Part shown: positions 50,313 through 59,599 of the stretch, in pieces
Layout: each line of letters begins with the position of its first letter
Numbering within the stretch: position 1 is the stretch's first letter
Source: Bog-159 sp035308525
GTDB taxonomy: Bacteria; Acidobacteriota; Terriglobia; Bryobacterales; Bryobacteraceae
Reading direction: 5' to 3'
DNA: 64,000 bases
Assembly (NCBI GenBank): GCA_035308525.1
Contig: DATGGM010000172.1
Coordinates: 1 to 64,000 of the forward strand
Notes under the pieces: model-generated
What the model was told of the DNA's origin: nothing
The model's input: the letters and a program-made list of their open reading frames with translations, nothing else
Databases searched by the model: none
Position numbers and translations under genes: made by a program

Positions 50313-51218
50313 ATGATCTCCATGCGGAATCGCAGAAACTTCGTGCGCCTGGCCGCCGCCGGCGCGGCCGCGGTGCTGGTCCCCAAATCGCAAGCTGCCA
50401 CTAAACCCGCGCTGCAACTCGGCCTGATAGTATCCGCCGGCAGCGATCCTGAAGCCGCCATTCGCAAGGTCCATAGCTTCGGCTTCCCCACTTGCCAGGT
50501 GGGCGTGGGAGCATTCGATCGCGAAATGCCCGCCCGGTTACGCGCGGCTCTCGACCACTATCAGATCGAAGCCACGTCACTGGTGGCGGGAGGTCCAGGT
50601 CCGGAAATCTACGATTTCTACAAGGGCCCTCTCACTATAGGCTTCGTGCCGCGTGAATACCGTGCGGCGCGCATCGCCCAAATCAAGAAGACTTCGGACT
50701 TCGCCAAGGAGTGCGGCGTCCCCGCCGTGCAGACGCACTGCGGTTTCATCCCCGAGAATCCGAATGATCCGATCTACCAGGAGGCCGTCGACGCGCTGCG
50801 CGCGGTAGCGGCGTACTGCAAGCAGAACGGCCAGAGCTTTCGCTGCGAGACGGGCCAGGAAACGCCTATCACGTTGTTTCGCGCGATCAAAGATACCGGC
50901 CTCGACAATATTGGCGTAAACTTCGATGCCGCCAACCTGATCCTCTACGGTAAAGCGAACCCGGTCGACGCGCTCGACATACTCGGTCCGTTCGTACAGG
51001 GTGTGCATGCTAAGGATGGGCTGTATCCCACCGGTCCCCGCGAGTTGGGCCGCGAAGTGCCCATCGGGCAAGGTAAGGTCAACTTCCCCGCGTTCATCCA
51101 GCGTCTGAAGGAAGTCGGATACCGCGGCCCGTTGACTATAGAGCGCGAAATTTCCGGCGCCAAGCAAGCCGAAGATATCCGTGCATCCAAAGCGTATCTG
51201 GAGAAGCTGATCGGTTAA
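50313..51218 (+). CDS. Tat-exported sugar phosphate isomerase/epimerase-like TIM barrel
   Basis: 301 residues. NRRNFVRLAAAGAAAVLVPKSQA is a twin-arginine signal. The rest is the AP-endonuclease-2-type TIM barrel: QLGLIVSAGSDPEAAIRKVHSFGF, VPAVQTHCGFIP, FRCETGQETPITL with a metal-site Glu, IGVNFDAANLILYGKANPVDAL with His/Asp-like ligands, GVHAKDG, and GPLTIEREISG with the last Glu. Such proteins isomerise or epimerise sugars. The following Gfo/Idh oxidoreductase gene (13-base gap) also has a Tat signal, so the pair probably acts together in the periplasm on sugar derivatives. Confidence 0.9.
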   Translation: MISMRNRRNFVRLAAAGAAAVLVPKSQAATKPALQLGLIVSAGSDPEAAIRKVHSFGFPTCQVGVGAFDREMPARLRAALDHYQIEATSLVAGGPGPEIYDFYKGPLTIGFVPREYRAARIAQIKKTSDFAKECGVPAVQTHCGFIPENPNDPIYQEAVDALRAVAAYCKQNGQSFRCETGQETPITLFRAIKDTGLDNIGVNFDAANLILYGKANPVDALDILGPFVQGVHAKDGLYPTGPRELGREVPIGQGKVNFPAFIQRLKEVGYRGPLTIEREISGAKQAEDIRASKAYLEKLIG

Positions 51219-51231
51219 AAGGAGACCAAAC

Positions 51232-52509
51232 ATGAGCGAACATGCCAAGCCTGATCGCCGCGCCTTTCTGGAAGCCGCGGGAGCCGCCGCCGGCTTTATG
51301 ATCGTGCAGTCTCAACAGGTGCGGGGCTCGCAAGCCAACTCCGCCGTGCGCGTCGGCCTGCTGGGCTGCGGCGGTCGGGGCACGGCCGACGCCACCAGCA
51401 TTGCCCTGAACGGACCGGCGCGCGTAGTCGCGCTGGCCGACCTGTTCGAGGACCGCGTCACTTCGGCCAAGAAGAATTTTGACGAACTGGCCAACAAGCA
51501 ACGCTACGCTGGAGTTGCCGCGGCGCAAATGTTTCAGGGACCGCGCGCCGCCGAACAGATGATGCACTCGTCCGAAGTGGACGCAGTGGTAATCGCCACG
51601 CCGCCTTACTTTCATGCCCGGCACCTGGCGATGGCGGTGGCCGCCGGCAAGCACGTCTACTGCGAGAAGCCCGTGAGCGTGGACGTGGCGGGCGCGCTGC
51701 GCGTAATCGAGACAGGCAAACAGGCCGAAGGCCGTCTTAGTCTGGATGTTGGATTTCAGATCCGCAACGCGCCGCCTTTTGTCGAGTTGGTGCGGCGCAT
51801 CCATGGTGGAGCGCTGGGCCAGATCTCGTGCGGCGAAGCCCACTACTATTGTCCGTTCCTCTCCATGCCCGATTACCCTAAGGCATCTCCGGCCGAACTG
51901 CGTCTCCGCCACTGGCTGCACGACCGGGTGCTTTCCGGCGACATCATCGTGGAGCAGAACATCCACGTCATCGATATCTGCAACTGGGCGCTCGGCTCGC
52001 ATCCGGTGAAAGCCATCGGCGCGGGCGGCCGCCAGGGCCGCACGGAAACGCCGGGCGACTGTTGGTCGCACTTCGACGTGGTCTTCACTTATCCGGGCGA
52101 TGTACCGGTCAGCTTCAGTTCCACGCAGTTCGGCAAGGGCGGCTTTGATGCCAGCGAGCGCTTCTTCGGGCCGCGCGGGAATTCGCAATCTCCCTATTCC
52201 GGACCGCTCCAGATTTCAGGCGACGAGCCGTGGGTCTGGGGCGGCAGCGAGAAGCCCAAGACCGGCGACTTCTCGGTCACCGGCAGTTTCTCCGACAACC
52301 TGGCGCAGGCCGATTCCGAGAAGCACGCCGCGTTCATCCGCAGCATCACCAGCGGCCAGTTTCACAATCAGGCCAAACTGGGCGCGGAGTCCGCGCTTTC
52401 CGCCATGCTCGGACGCACCGCCGCCTACACGGGACGAGAAGCCGCCTGGGACGAACTGCTGCGCTCCAACGAATCCTGGGATGCCGGCCTGGACCTGGAG
52501 AAGCTCTGA
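51232..52509 (+). CDS. Tat-exported Gfo/Idh/MocA family oxidoreductase
   Basis: 425 residues. The N-terminus HAKPDRRAFLEAAGAAAGFMIVQ is a Tat signal. Next is a Rossmann fold (VRVGLLGCGGRGTADATSIALN) and the family motif GKHVYCEKPVSVDVAGA with the conserved EKP. The C-terminal half includes HWLHDRVLSGDIIVEQNIHVIDICNW, typical of exported Gfo/Idh proteins of soil bacteria. AGGAG lies upstream of the ATG. It likely uses tightly bound NAD(P) and works with the TIM-barrel protein encoded just before. Confidence 0.93.
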   Translation: MSEHAKPDRRAFLEAAGAAAGFMIVQSQQVRGSQANSAVRVGLLGCGGRGTADATSIALNGPARVVALADLFEDRVTSAKKNFDELANKQRYAGVAAAQMFQGPRAAEQMMHSSEVDAVVIATPPYFHARHLAMAVAAGKHVYCEKPVSVDVAGALRVIETGKQAEGRLSLDVGFQIRNAPPFVELVRRIHGGALGQISCGEAHYYCPFLSMPDYPKASPAELRLRHWLHDRVLSGDIIVEQNIHVIDICNWALGSHPVKAIGAGGRQGRTETPGDCWSHFDVVFTYPGDVPVSFSSTQFGKGGFDASERFFGPRGNSQSPYSGPLQISGDEPWVWGGSEKPKTGDFSVTGSFSDNLAQADSEKHAAFIRSITSGQFHNQAKLGAESALSAMLGRTAAYTGREAAWDELLRSNESWDAGLDLEKL

Positions 52510-52527
52510 CCGCGCCTCAATCGCGCC

Positions 52528-52700
52528 TCAATAAGGATACGGGTTCCCGGCGAATACCACCCGTACGTAGTGATCGTTGAATACCGAGCCGCTTCCCGGC
52601 GCGCGCACTTCCGGCATGTGACAGCCCTTGCTGTTCTTCTCGCCAACCGGGCAGAGTTTCTGCAAGGCCTTGATACCGCGCCCGCAGTTCCTTTGAAATC
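52528..52700 (-). pseudogene. Remnant of a cytochrome c-like gene (C-terminal piece)
   Basis: The minus-strand frame ending at 52528 reads KNSKGCHMPEVRAPGSGSVFNDHYVRVVFAGNPY at its end, and the C...KGCHMP and FNDHYVRV elements resemble the end of multihaem cytochrome c proteins. No start codon or N-terminal part can be found, the frame before it is broken, and a CxxCH haem motif is not intact. The 300-base gap between the oxidoreductase and the E1 gene holds nothing else that I can support. Confidence 0.35.
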
Positions 52701-52811
52701 GTGACGCGCCAGGCGGGCCTTGTCGTAGCGGCGAGCGCGGCGGAGGGCTGCCGCGCGACTGCGCGCATAGCCTGCTCCAGCACGCCGCAAGGCGCGGCTG
52801 ACTTGGGAATT

Positions 52812-54908
52812 TCAATAAGCCAGGACGCGCTCCATCTCCGCCACCAGATCCTCCACCTGTGGCAGGATGGCGTTCTCCACCTGCGGCTGATAAGCGACCC
52901 AGGTGTCCAGCGCGGCCACCCGCCGCACCGGCGCATCCAGGCGATCGAACAATTCGTCGGCGATGCGCGCGGCAATCTCCGCCGCATAGCCGAACGAGAG
53001 GCAATCCTCGTGCGCCACAATTACTCGGCTGGTTTTCTCCACCGAGGTGCGGATGGCGCTCCAGTCAAACGGCGCCAGCGAACGCAGATCGATCACTTCC
53101 ACGCTGATCTCCGGGTTCTTGCGCTCCACCAGCAGCGCGGCCTGCTGCGATTTCTGCACCAGCGCGCCGTACGTGATGACCGTGAGATCGTGCCCCGGCT
53201 TTACGACGCGCGCGCTGCCGAACGGGATGGTGTAGTCCGGACCGGGATGCGGCGAACGGTTGTACGGCTCGCGATACAGCCGCTTATGCTCCAGAAACAT
53301 CACCGGATCGTCGCAGCGAATGGCCGTGCGCAGCAGCCCGCAGGCATCCAGGGCGTTCGACGGCATCACCACGCGCAGGCCGGGGATGTGCGTGAACTCC
53401 ACTTCGCCGCACTGGCTATGATAGATGGCTCCCCCGTTCAGGTAACCGCCGATAGGAACGCGCAGCACCATGGGACACGCGAAGGCGCCGTTCGAGCGCC
53501 AGCGCATGGTCGCCATCTCGTTGCGGATTTGCATCATGGCCGGCCAGATGTAATCGAAGAATTGAATCTCCGCGACCGGCTTCAGCCCGCGCACCGCCAT
53601 GCCGATCGCGCGGCCCACGATGGCGGCTTCGGCTAAGGGCGTATTGAAGGCGCGCGCCGGGCCGAACTCAGTCTGCAGCCCGTAGGTCACCTTGAAGACG
53701 CCGCCTTTGCCTTTTACTTCCGCCAGGTTCTTCTCGCGGCTGGCGTCCGCCACATCCTCTCCGAAGACCAGAATACGGGGATCGCGGCGCATCTCTTCAT
53801 GCAGGGTGGCGTTCACCAGATCCACCATGGTCTTCGGCTCGCCCCGGAATTGCGCGGGCGTGCTGAACCCCTCCGCCATGGGATCGATCTGCGCCGAGTA
53901 CAAATTCCGCAGGGCTGAATCGCGCGGCGCAGGATCTGCGTGCAGCGCCTGCTGCGCGGCATCGTGCACCTCGCGATCCACTTCGAGCGTAATTCGCCGC
54001 AGGGCGTTCTGGTCGAGCACGCCCTCATCCAGTAGAAACTTTGGAAACCGCACCAGAGGATCGCGCGCCTGCTCGCTCTGGCGCTCGGCGGCGGTCTTGT
54101 ACAGCCGCTCATCGTCGGAAAGCGAATGCGAGTAAGGCCGGATCACATGGGCGTGCACCAGCGCCGGACCGCGCCCTTGCCGGCAGTAGCCCACCGCTGC
54201 CTTGAGGGCCTGATAGGAGGCCAAAAAGTCGCAGCCATCTACTTCCTGCTGAAAGAGTCCCGGAAAGCCCGCAGCCAGCGTAGAGATATTTGCGCCGGCA
54301 GTCTGACATTCGATGGGAACCGAGATGGCGTAGCCGTTGTCTTCGATCAGGAAGAGCACCGGCAGCTCCTTCAGGCACGCGGCGTTCAGCGATTCCCAAA
54401 ACTCGCCTTCACTGGTGGCCCCCTCGCCGCTCGCTACCAGCGCCACGGCATCGCTCTCCGGCTCCAGAAAACGGTTGGCTTCGGCGCATCCTACGGCCTG
54501 CAGAAATTGCGTCCCGGTGCACGACGACGTGCTGACGATATTGTGTCGCTTGTCGCCCCAATGGGAAGGCATCTGCCGTCCGCCGGATGCCGGATCGTCC
54601 GCCGCGCCCACCGCCTGCAGCAGCATTTCGTACGGCGATACACCCAGCGCCAGGCACAGTGCCCGGTCGCGATAGTAAGGAAAGACCCAATCGTGCCCGG
54701 AGCGCAGGCACATGCCCGCCGCCACTTCCACGGCTTCATGTCCGGCGCCGCTGATCTGAAAGAAGATGCGGTTCTGCCGCTTCAGGGCGACCTCCCGATC
54801 GTCCAGCCGGCGGGAAGTCTGCATGATGCGGAACGCGTGAATCAGCTGCTCGTGGTCGAGGCCGTGCCACTTGGCGATGGCCTCGTGCTGTGCGGTGACG
54901 GTGGCCAA
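52812..54908 (-). CDS. 2-oxo acid dehydrogenase E1, alpha and beta fused
   Basis: 698 residues joining both E1 subunits. The alpha part has QISGAGHEAVEVAAGMCL, PYYRDRALCLALG, SHWGDKRHNIVSTSSCTGTQFLQAVGCA and the thiamine site GEGATSEGEFWESLNAACLKELPVLFLIEDNGYAIS. The beta part starts with VNATLHEEMRRDPRILVFGEDVA and has RAFNTPLAEAAIVGRAIGMAVRG and VVMPSNALDACGLLRTAIRCDDPVMFLEHKRLYR. It resembles branched-chain oxo-acid dehydrogenases. E2 and E3 are not nearby. The TTG at 54908 with AGGGAGGG about 9 bases upstream is the only plausible start; the open frame extends antisense far beyond it. Confidence 0.92.
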   Translation of the reverse strand: MATVTAQHEAIAKWHGLDHEQLIHAFRIMQTSRRLDDREVALKRQNRIFFQISGAGHEAVEVAAGMCLRSGHDWVFPYYRDRALCLALGVSPYEMLLQAVGAADDPASGGRQMPSHWGDKRHNIVSTSSCTGTQFLQAVGCAEANRFLEPESDAVALVASGEGATSEGEFWESLNAACLKELPVLFLIEDNGYAISVPIECQTAGANISTLAAGFPGLFQQEVDGCDFLASYQALKAAVGYCRQGRGPALVHAHVIRPYSHSLSDDERLYKTAAERQSEQARDPLVRFPKFLLDEGVLDQNALRRITLEVDREVHDAAQQALHADPAPRDSALRNLYSAQIDPMAEGFSTPAQFRGEPKTMVDLVNATLHEEMRRDPRILVFGEDVADASREKNLAEVKGKGGVFKVTYGLQTEFGPARAFNTPLAEAAIVGRAIGMAVRGLKPVAEIQFFDYIWPAMMQIRNEMATMRWRSNGAFACPMVLRVPIGGYLNGGAIYHSQCGEVEFTHIPGLRVVMPSNALDACGLLRTAIRCDDPVMFLEHKRLYREPYNRSPHPGPDYTIPFGSARVVKPGHDLTVITYGALVQKSQQAALLVERKNPEISVEVIDLRSLAPFDWSAIRTSVEKTSRVIVAHEDCLSFGYAAEIAARIADELFDRLDAPVRRVAALDTWVAYQPQVENAILPQVEDLVAEMERVLAY

Positions 54909-54931
54909 GACGGTGCGTCCCTCCCTAACTG

Positions 54932-57301
54932 TCAGTGTAACGGAGCTTGAGCCATTGGAACAGGATCTACAACGGATTTTTGACGGGTTCTGGTAGTCCG
55001 CACCGCTACCACCAACGCGGTCAAATAAAGCAGGCCGCCGATCAGCAATGTCTGTACCAGCCCACAGTAGATGGCGCATACCAGGGCGCCCACCGAACCC
55101 AGCACGCTGGCCGCCGCGTTCAGCGACCACGCCCACCGCACGGATGGTTTGTGCCACTCTTCCAGCCGTTTCAGGCCGAACGGAAACGGCATACCCATTA
55201 CAAAACCGGCGGGCGCGATCAGCAGCGCCGTAATGGCGAATTTCAGCTCCAGGGGCAAGCCTACGCCAGCCGACAGCAGCGGCGTGACGATCGCCGCCAG
55301 CAGGGCCACCAGCACGGCGATCAGGATGAGCGCGCGGTACAGGCGGCGCTGGTCGTCCCGCAGGATCCGCCGGCTGAAATAGCTGCCCAGCCCGCTCGAA
55401 ACCAGCATCGAGAAGATCACCACGGTGAGCGCGTAAGTGGGATGCCCCAGGAAGAGCACGAATTTCTGGATCAGGGCCATCTCGATCAGAATGTATCCTG
55501 CGCCGATGCACAGGAAATACAGCAGGAAACCCAGGACTCCCTTCTGGCGCGGCAGGCGCGTCCGCAACACCACCGGCGGCAGCGCCAGGATGATGGCGGT
55601 CGCCAGAAGGCTGATGGCCATTAGGGCGAACAGCAGCGGCACGGCCTTGTTGATTTTGTAGTCGGCTGAACGCCGCGAAGCATTGGCCAGGAAGGATAGA
55701 ATATCGCGGGGCTGCACCGTGTAGAAAAAGAATGGCTGGTTATCGGTGACCGGCGAGATATCGTACCGGTAGTTGCGCTCGTAAGTAGCCGGATCGGAAT
55801 TGCGCAACAGGTCGGTGAACTGCCCGGGGATACGTTCGTCGGGCATGTAGATCGCCTGCATGTTGGCAGCCGCCAGGGCGGCGTGTGCGCGGGCCAGGTC
55901 CGCCGCGTTGAAGGGCCGCCGGGAGATCAGCACGGTGTCTTGTGCGCCCCATCCGGTAGTGGATCCCTCCCGCCCCACGATCACGTGCCGCCACGGCTCC
56001 GGGTCGCCGAGCTGGTTCAGCGCAGCCATAGCCAGCGAAACCAGCCGCAGCGATTCGCGCGGCGGGTCCAGGCCCCAACGGGTAAAGGCGGCCATCCCGT
56101 CGTCGGTCAGGTGCAGGATGTAATCGCGCATGGCGTCGGTGGTGTAGAGGTTGTTTTCGGAAAGCGCGAACGCGCCGGCCGCGGTGGACGCCCACGTATC
56201 CACCAAGGTGGCCTGCACCACCTGGTATTTCTCCTGGCTGCGGCGCACGAAGCTGCGGCCGTCCTCCACGAAAATGCGCACGTCCGGACGCAGGTAGATG
56301 CCCCGGCTCTGGGCCACATAGCGGTCGCGCATCACGGTGGTGGCGATGATGGGATTAATCTCCACGCCGGTGATGTCGTGGCTGCCGGACGCCAGCGCGC
56401 GCGCTACATCCCAGCCTCCGCCGGGTCCGATGATCAGCGCCTTGGCGCCCGGACGCACCGCGTACGGCAATGCCGGACCCTGTTCCAGCAGCTCGTGGCG
56501 TTCGCGCGGCGTGAGATGCGCGAAATCGAAGCTGGCGATGCCGGTGGAAGCGTCCGCGTCGATAAAGATGGAATAGTCGCGCACCGCGATACGCGAAAAG
56601 CTGTTCCACTCGACGAACTCTTCCTTCTTCAGCTTCTGGCCTTTGGCATACCGAATGGTGATCACGTTGTTGGCGCCGTTATAGAACATGAATGCGACCA
56701 GGCCCAGCGCCAGCGCCACGCTGGCCGCCCGCCGCGTGACGGATCCCGCGATGCTGTGCCAGATGGCCCCCGCCGCGGCGAACAGCAGCGCCACGCAGAT
56801 CATGGTGTGGATGCCGCCCAGGTAATTCAGAAAAGGAACCAGCAGCAGGCACCCGGCGGACGCGCCCAGCAGGTCGAAGAAGTAAACCCGGTCGATGCGC
56901 TCCACGGTCTCCGAGATCGCCAGCGAAACGATGGTGCCGGAAACAAAGAAGGGCAGGGAAGTGGCGAAGTAGACCAGCATCAAACCCCAGGCGCCGGGCT
57001 CCTCTTTCTGCCCCACCACCACGGCCAGCGCCGCCATGACAAGCAGGCTATTGGCCATGCTGAGATAGCCGAGCTTGCTGAACAACTTCCCCTTCCAGCC
57101 CGCCACCAGGTAGGAGAAGACACCGCCCACACCCAGGCCGAACAGCGCGATCGAGATGGCCAGGAAGGCGAAATGGTAATAGAAGACCACCGAGAAGATC
57201 CGCGTGAGCGACAGTTCCAGAAGCAACGTCGCCATGGTGGTGAGGGCCACGCCGAGATAAAGGTGAGGCCAGGGGATGGACGGCCGTGAAGAGGAGGACA
57301 A
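54932..57301 (-). CDS. Membrane protein with spermidine-synthase-like methyltransferase domain
   Basis: 789 residues. About eight helices (LYLGVALTTMATLLLELSLTRIFSVVFYYHFAF and so on) precede a Rossmann domain: ALIIGPGGGWDVARALASGSHDITGVEINP, VRIFVEDGRSFVRRSQEKYQVVQATLVDTW, LYTTDAMRDYI. Several further helices follow. This is the layout of membrane-fused spermidine synthase-like proteins, in which the soluble domain resembles aminopropyltransferases. Whether polyamines are made is doubtful, as the role of these fusions is unclear. The start codon seems to be TTG at 57301, with no strong ribosome site. It lies 23 bases upstream of the E1 gene. Confidence 0.85.
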   Translation of the reverse strand: MSSSSRPSIPWPHLYLGVALTTMATLLLELSLTRIFSVVFYYHFAFLAISIALFGLGVGGVFSYLVAGWKGKLFSKLGYLSMANSLLVMAALAVVVGQKEEPGAWGLMLVYFATSLPFFVSGTIVSLAISETVERIDRVYFFDLLGASAGCLLLVPFLNYLGGIHTMICVALLFAAAGAIWHSIAGSVTRRAASVALALGLVAFMFYNGANNVITIRYAKGQKLKKEEFVEWNSFSRIAVRDYSIFIDADASTGIASFDFAHLTPRERHELLEQGPALPYAVRPGAKALIIGPGGGWDVARALASGSHDITGVEINPIIATTVMRDRYVAQSRGIYLRPDVRIFVEDGRSFVRRSQEKYQVVQATLVDTWASTAAGAFALSENNLYTTDAMRDYILHLTDDGMAAFTRWGLDPPRESLRLVSLAMAALNQLGDPEPWRHVIVGREGSTTGWGAQDTVLISRRPFNAADLARAHAALAAANMQAIYMPDERIPGQFTDLLRNSDPATYERNYRYDISPVTDNQPFFFYTVQPRDILSFLANASRRSADYKINKAVPLLFALMAISLLATAIILALPPVVLRTRLPRQKGVLGFLLYFLCIGAGYILIEMALIQKFVLFLGHPTYALTVVIFSMLVSSGLGSYFSRRILRDDQRRLYRALILIAVLVALLAAIVTPLLSAGVGLPLELKFAITALLIAPAGFVMGMPFPFGLKRLEEWHKPSVRWAWSLNAAASVLGSVGALVCAIYCGLVQTLLIGGLLYLTALVVAVRTTRTRQKSVVDPVPMAQAPLH

Positions 57302-57342
57302 GACACTATTCTAGGATGTCCCGGCGGCCCGTGCTTTGGAGT

Positions 57343-57372
57343 TTGACACCTCCACCGGGCAGGTGATATGTG
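57343..57372 (+). promoter_or_regulatory. Promoter of the nuo operon
   Basis: A consensus TTGACA (57343-57348) is followed after 18 bases by TATGTG (57367-57372), about 25 bases before the nuoC ATG. This implies that nuoC is the first gene of the transcript and that nuoA and nuoB are not upstream. Confidence 0.5.
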
Positions 57373-57396
57373 TAATGATCTTCAAGAGGAATCCAG

Positions 57397-58029
57397 ATGG
57401 CTGACGAGCAAAAGCCCGACGGCTCGGCGGTGCCTCCTCCCGCCGGGAGCGAGGCACCCAAACCCGCGCCTCCCAAGCCGGCAGCCGCGGCCCACGCAGC
57501 CCCTCCAAAGCCACCCGCGACGATGGTGACCACGCCGTGGAACAGCGATGTCACCCAACTTCTGACGGAACGCTTCGGCGGCGCCGTCACGGAGTTCTCC
57601 ACGTATCTCGGGCAGAACTTCCTGGTGGCCAAGCCGGATGCCGTCATTCCCATTCTGGAAACCCTCAAGCTGGAGTTGGATTTCGACTACCTGGTGGATA
57701 TCACCGCAGTCGATTACCCCAAGCGCGCCGAGCGGTTCGAGGTGGTTTACATCCTTTACAGCTTCGCGCGCAATGAGCGCATCCGCTTAAAGACCATGAT
57801 TCCCGACGGCCACCGCCCGGCTACCGCGGTCACCGTGCACCTGGGGGCTAATTGGCTGGAGCGCGAAGTATTCGACATGTTCGGCATCGAATTCGAAGGC
57901 CATCCCGACATGCGGCGCATTCTGCTGCCCGAGGAGTGGCAGGGCTTCCCGCTGCGCAAAGAGCTCTCAATTCTCCACCAGGACGACGTCTGGGTGCAGG
58001 AGAACCTGGGGATTGAGAGCGGACAGTAA
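57397..58029 (+). CDS. nuoC: NADH-quinone oxidoreductase subunit C
   Basis: 210 residues. A Pro/Ala-rich N-terminus of about 45 residues is followed by the 30-kDa subunit domain: VVYILYSFARNERIRLKTMIPD and the signature ANWLEREVFDMFGIEFEGHPDMRRILLPEEWQGFPLRK. It belongs to the peripheral arm of complex I. The proline-rich extension is longer than in most homologues. AGAGGA precedes the ATG, a promoter lies just upstream, and nuoD follows after 2 bases. Confidence 0.95.
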   Translation: MADEQKPDGSAVPPPAGSEAPKPAPPKPAAAAHAAPPKPPATMVTTPWNSDVTQLLTERFGGAVTEFSTYLGQNFLVAKPDAVIPILETLKLELDFDYLVDITAVDYPKRAERFEVVYILYSFARNERIRLKTMIPDGHRPATAVTVHLGANWLEREVFDMFGIEFEGHPDMRRILLPEEWQGFPLRKELSILHQDDVWVQENLGIESGQ

Positions 58030-58031
58030 CT

Positions 58032-59144
58032 ATGCCGGACGCCACTTTCCTCGACGCGACAGAATTAGTCATCAACATGGGTCCGCAGCACCCCTCTACC
58101 CATGGCGTGCTGCGCGTGATCCTGAAGCTTGACGGCGAGAAGGTGATCGGCACCGAGTGCGTGATCGGCTACCTGCATCGCGGCGTCGAGAAGATCGGCG
58201 AGAATCGCACGTATCAGCAGTTCGCGCCTTATGTCGACCGCATGGATTACGTGGCGGCGGTTTCCAACGCCCTGGGCTATTGCCTGGCGGTGGAAAAACT
58301 ATTGAACGTCGAGGCGCCGCCGCGCGCGCAGGCCGTGCGTGTGGTCCTGACCGAGCTGAACCGCATTGCCAGCCATCTGCTGTGGCTGGGCACGCACGCG
58401 CTGGACATCGGCGCCATCACTCCGGTCTTTTACTGCCTGCGCGAGCGCGAGGAAGTGCTCAAGATCTTCGAGAATTATTGCGGCGCCCGGCTGACTACGC
58501 ATGCGTTCCGCATCGGCGGCCTGCAATACGAGACTTACGACGGTTTCGAGGAAGAGACCAAGAAGTTCTGCGACTGGTTCATCCCTAAGGTGGATGAGTA
58601 CGAGCGGCTGCTCACCCATAACCGGATCTGGGTGGGACGGCTCAAAGGCGTGGGCGTGCTGAACGCCGAAGAGTGCAAGGAGTACGGCGTGACCGGTCCG
58701 GTGCTGCGCGCGGCGGGCGTCAAATGGGATTTGCGTAAGGCGCAGCCTTATTCCGGCTACGAGCAGTACGAATTCGATATTCCCACATGTGAGAACGGCG
58801 ATACCTACGACCGGTACACCGTGCGCATGGAAGAGATGCGGCAATCCACGCGCATCATCCGGCAGGCGATCGACCGCATTCCCAGCGGGCCCATCATGGG
58901 CAAGGTGCCCAAGGTGGTGAAGCCGCCGGTCGGCGAAGCGTATGTTTCAATCGAGGCTCCCAAGGGCGAGCTGGGTTACTTTATCGTGAGCGACAATTCC
59001 ACCCAGCCGTATCGCCTGCGCGTGCGGCCGCCGTCGTTCGTGAATCTGCAGGCGCTCGACCGCATGGTGCGCGGCGGGCTGGTGGCGGACGTGGTTGCCA
59101 TAATTGGTACGCTGGACATAGTGTTGGGCGAGGTGGACCGATGA
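58032..59144 (+). CDS. nuoD: NADH-quinone oxidoreductase subunit D
   Basis: 370 residues of the 49-kDa subunit: INMGPQHPSTHGVLRVILKLDGEKVIG near the start, GYLHRGVEKIGENRTY, MDYVAAVSNALGYCLAVEKLL, RVVLTELNRIASHLLWLGTHALDIGAITP, GPVLRAAGVKWDLRK and an ending RPPSFVNLQALDRMVRGGLVADVVAIIGTLDIVLGEVDR. It lines the quinone site together with NuoB and NuoH. Its stop overlaps nuoI by 4 bases (ATGA). Confidence 0.97.
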   Translation: MPDATFLDATELVINMGPQHPSTHGVLRVILKLDGEKVIGTECVIGYLHRGVEKIGENRTYQQFAPYVDRMDYVAAVSNALGYCLAVEKLLNVEAPPRAQAVRVVLTELNRIASHLLWLGTHALDIGAITPVFYCLREREEVLKIFENYCGARLTTHAFRIGGLQYETYDGFEEETKKFCDWFIPKVDEYERLLTHNRIWVGRLKGVGVLNAEECKEYGVTGPVLRAAGVKWDLRKAQPYSGYEQYEFDIPTCENGDTYDRYTVRMEEMRQSTRIIRQAIDRIPSGPIMGKVPKVVKPPVGEAYVSIEAPKGELGYFIVSDNSTQPYRLRVRPPSFVNLQALDRMVRGGLVADVVAIIGTLDIVLGEVDR

Positions 59145-59599
59145 TTCCGAAGTTTTTCCGCACCATCTTTCTGGTAGATCTCTTCCAAGGCCTGTGGGTG
59201 ACTTTCCGCAACCAGGACCCCAAGCGGATCTATACGGAGCAATATCCGGCCGAGAGACCCAAGGTCGGCGAGCGGTATCGCGGCGCGCCGCGGTTGAACA
59301 TCAACCCCGATAACGGCGAGACGCTGTGCATCTCCTGCAACCTGTGCGCGCTGGCCTGCCCGGAGAACCTGATCGTGGTCACCAGCCAGCGCAACGAGCA
59401 AACCAAGCGCAAGGAGCTGACTACTTTTACCTACGATACTTCCCGCTGCATGTTCTGCGGGCTGTGCGAAGACGCTTGTCCGGTGGACGCGCTCGAGCTG
59501 ACGCAGGATTTCGAACTGGCCAGCTACACTCGTGAAGGCGCCATCTGGGATCGCCAGATGCTCGAAGAAGGTCCTAAGCCGACACAATACAAATGCTGA
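59141..59599 (+). CDS. nuoI: NADH-quinone oxidoreductase subunit I
   Basis: 152 residues with two 4Fe-4S clusters: Cys63, 66, 69 and 73 (CISCNLCALACPE) and Cys103, 106, 109 and 113 (CMFCGLCEDACPV). The N-terminal amphipathic segment (FRTIFLVDLFQGLWVTFRNQDPKRIYTEQYP) is typical. It carries electrons from the NADH-side clusters toward N2. The start overlaps the end of nuoD and the stop overlaps the start of nuoJ. Confidence 0.97.
   Translation: MIPKFFRTIFLVDLFQGLWVTFRNQDPKRIYTEQYPAERPKVGERYRGAPRLNINPDNGETLCISCNLCALACPENLIVVTSQRNEQTKRKELTTFTYDTSRCMFCGLCEDACPVDALELTQDFELASYTREGAIWDRQMLEEGPKPTQYKC

Noticed and set aside
54909..55511. 5' extension of the E1 open frame
   Set aside because: It overlaps the membrane spermidine-synthase-like gene out of frame, has no family sequence, and the TTG at 54908 with a strong ribosome site fits the E1 start.
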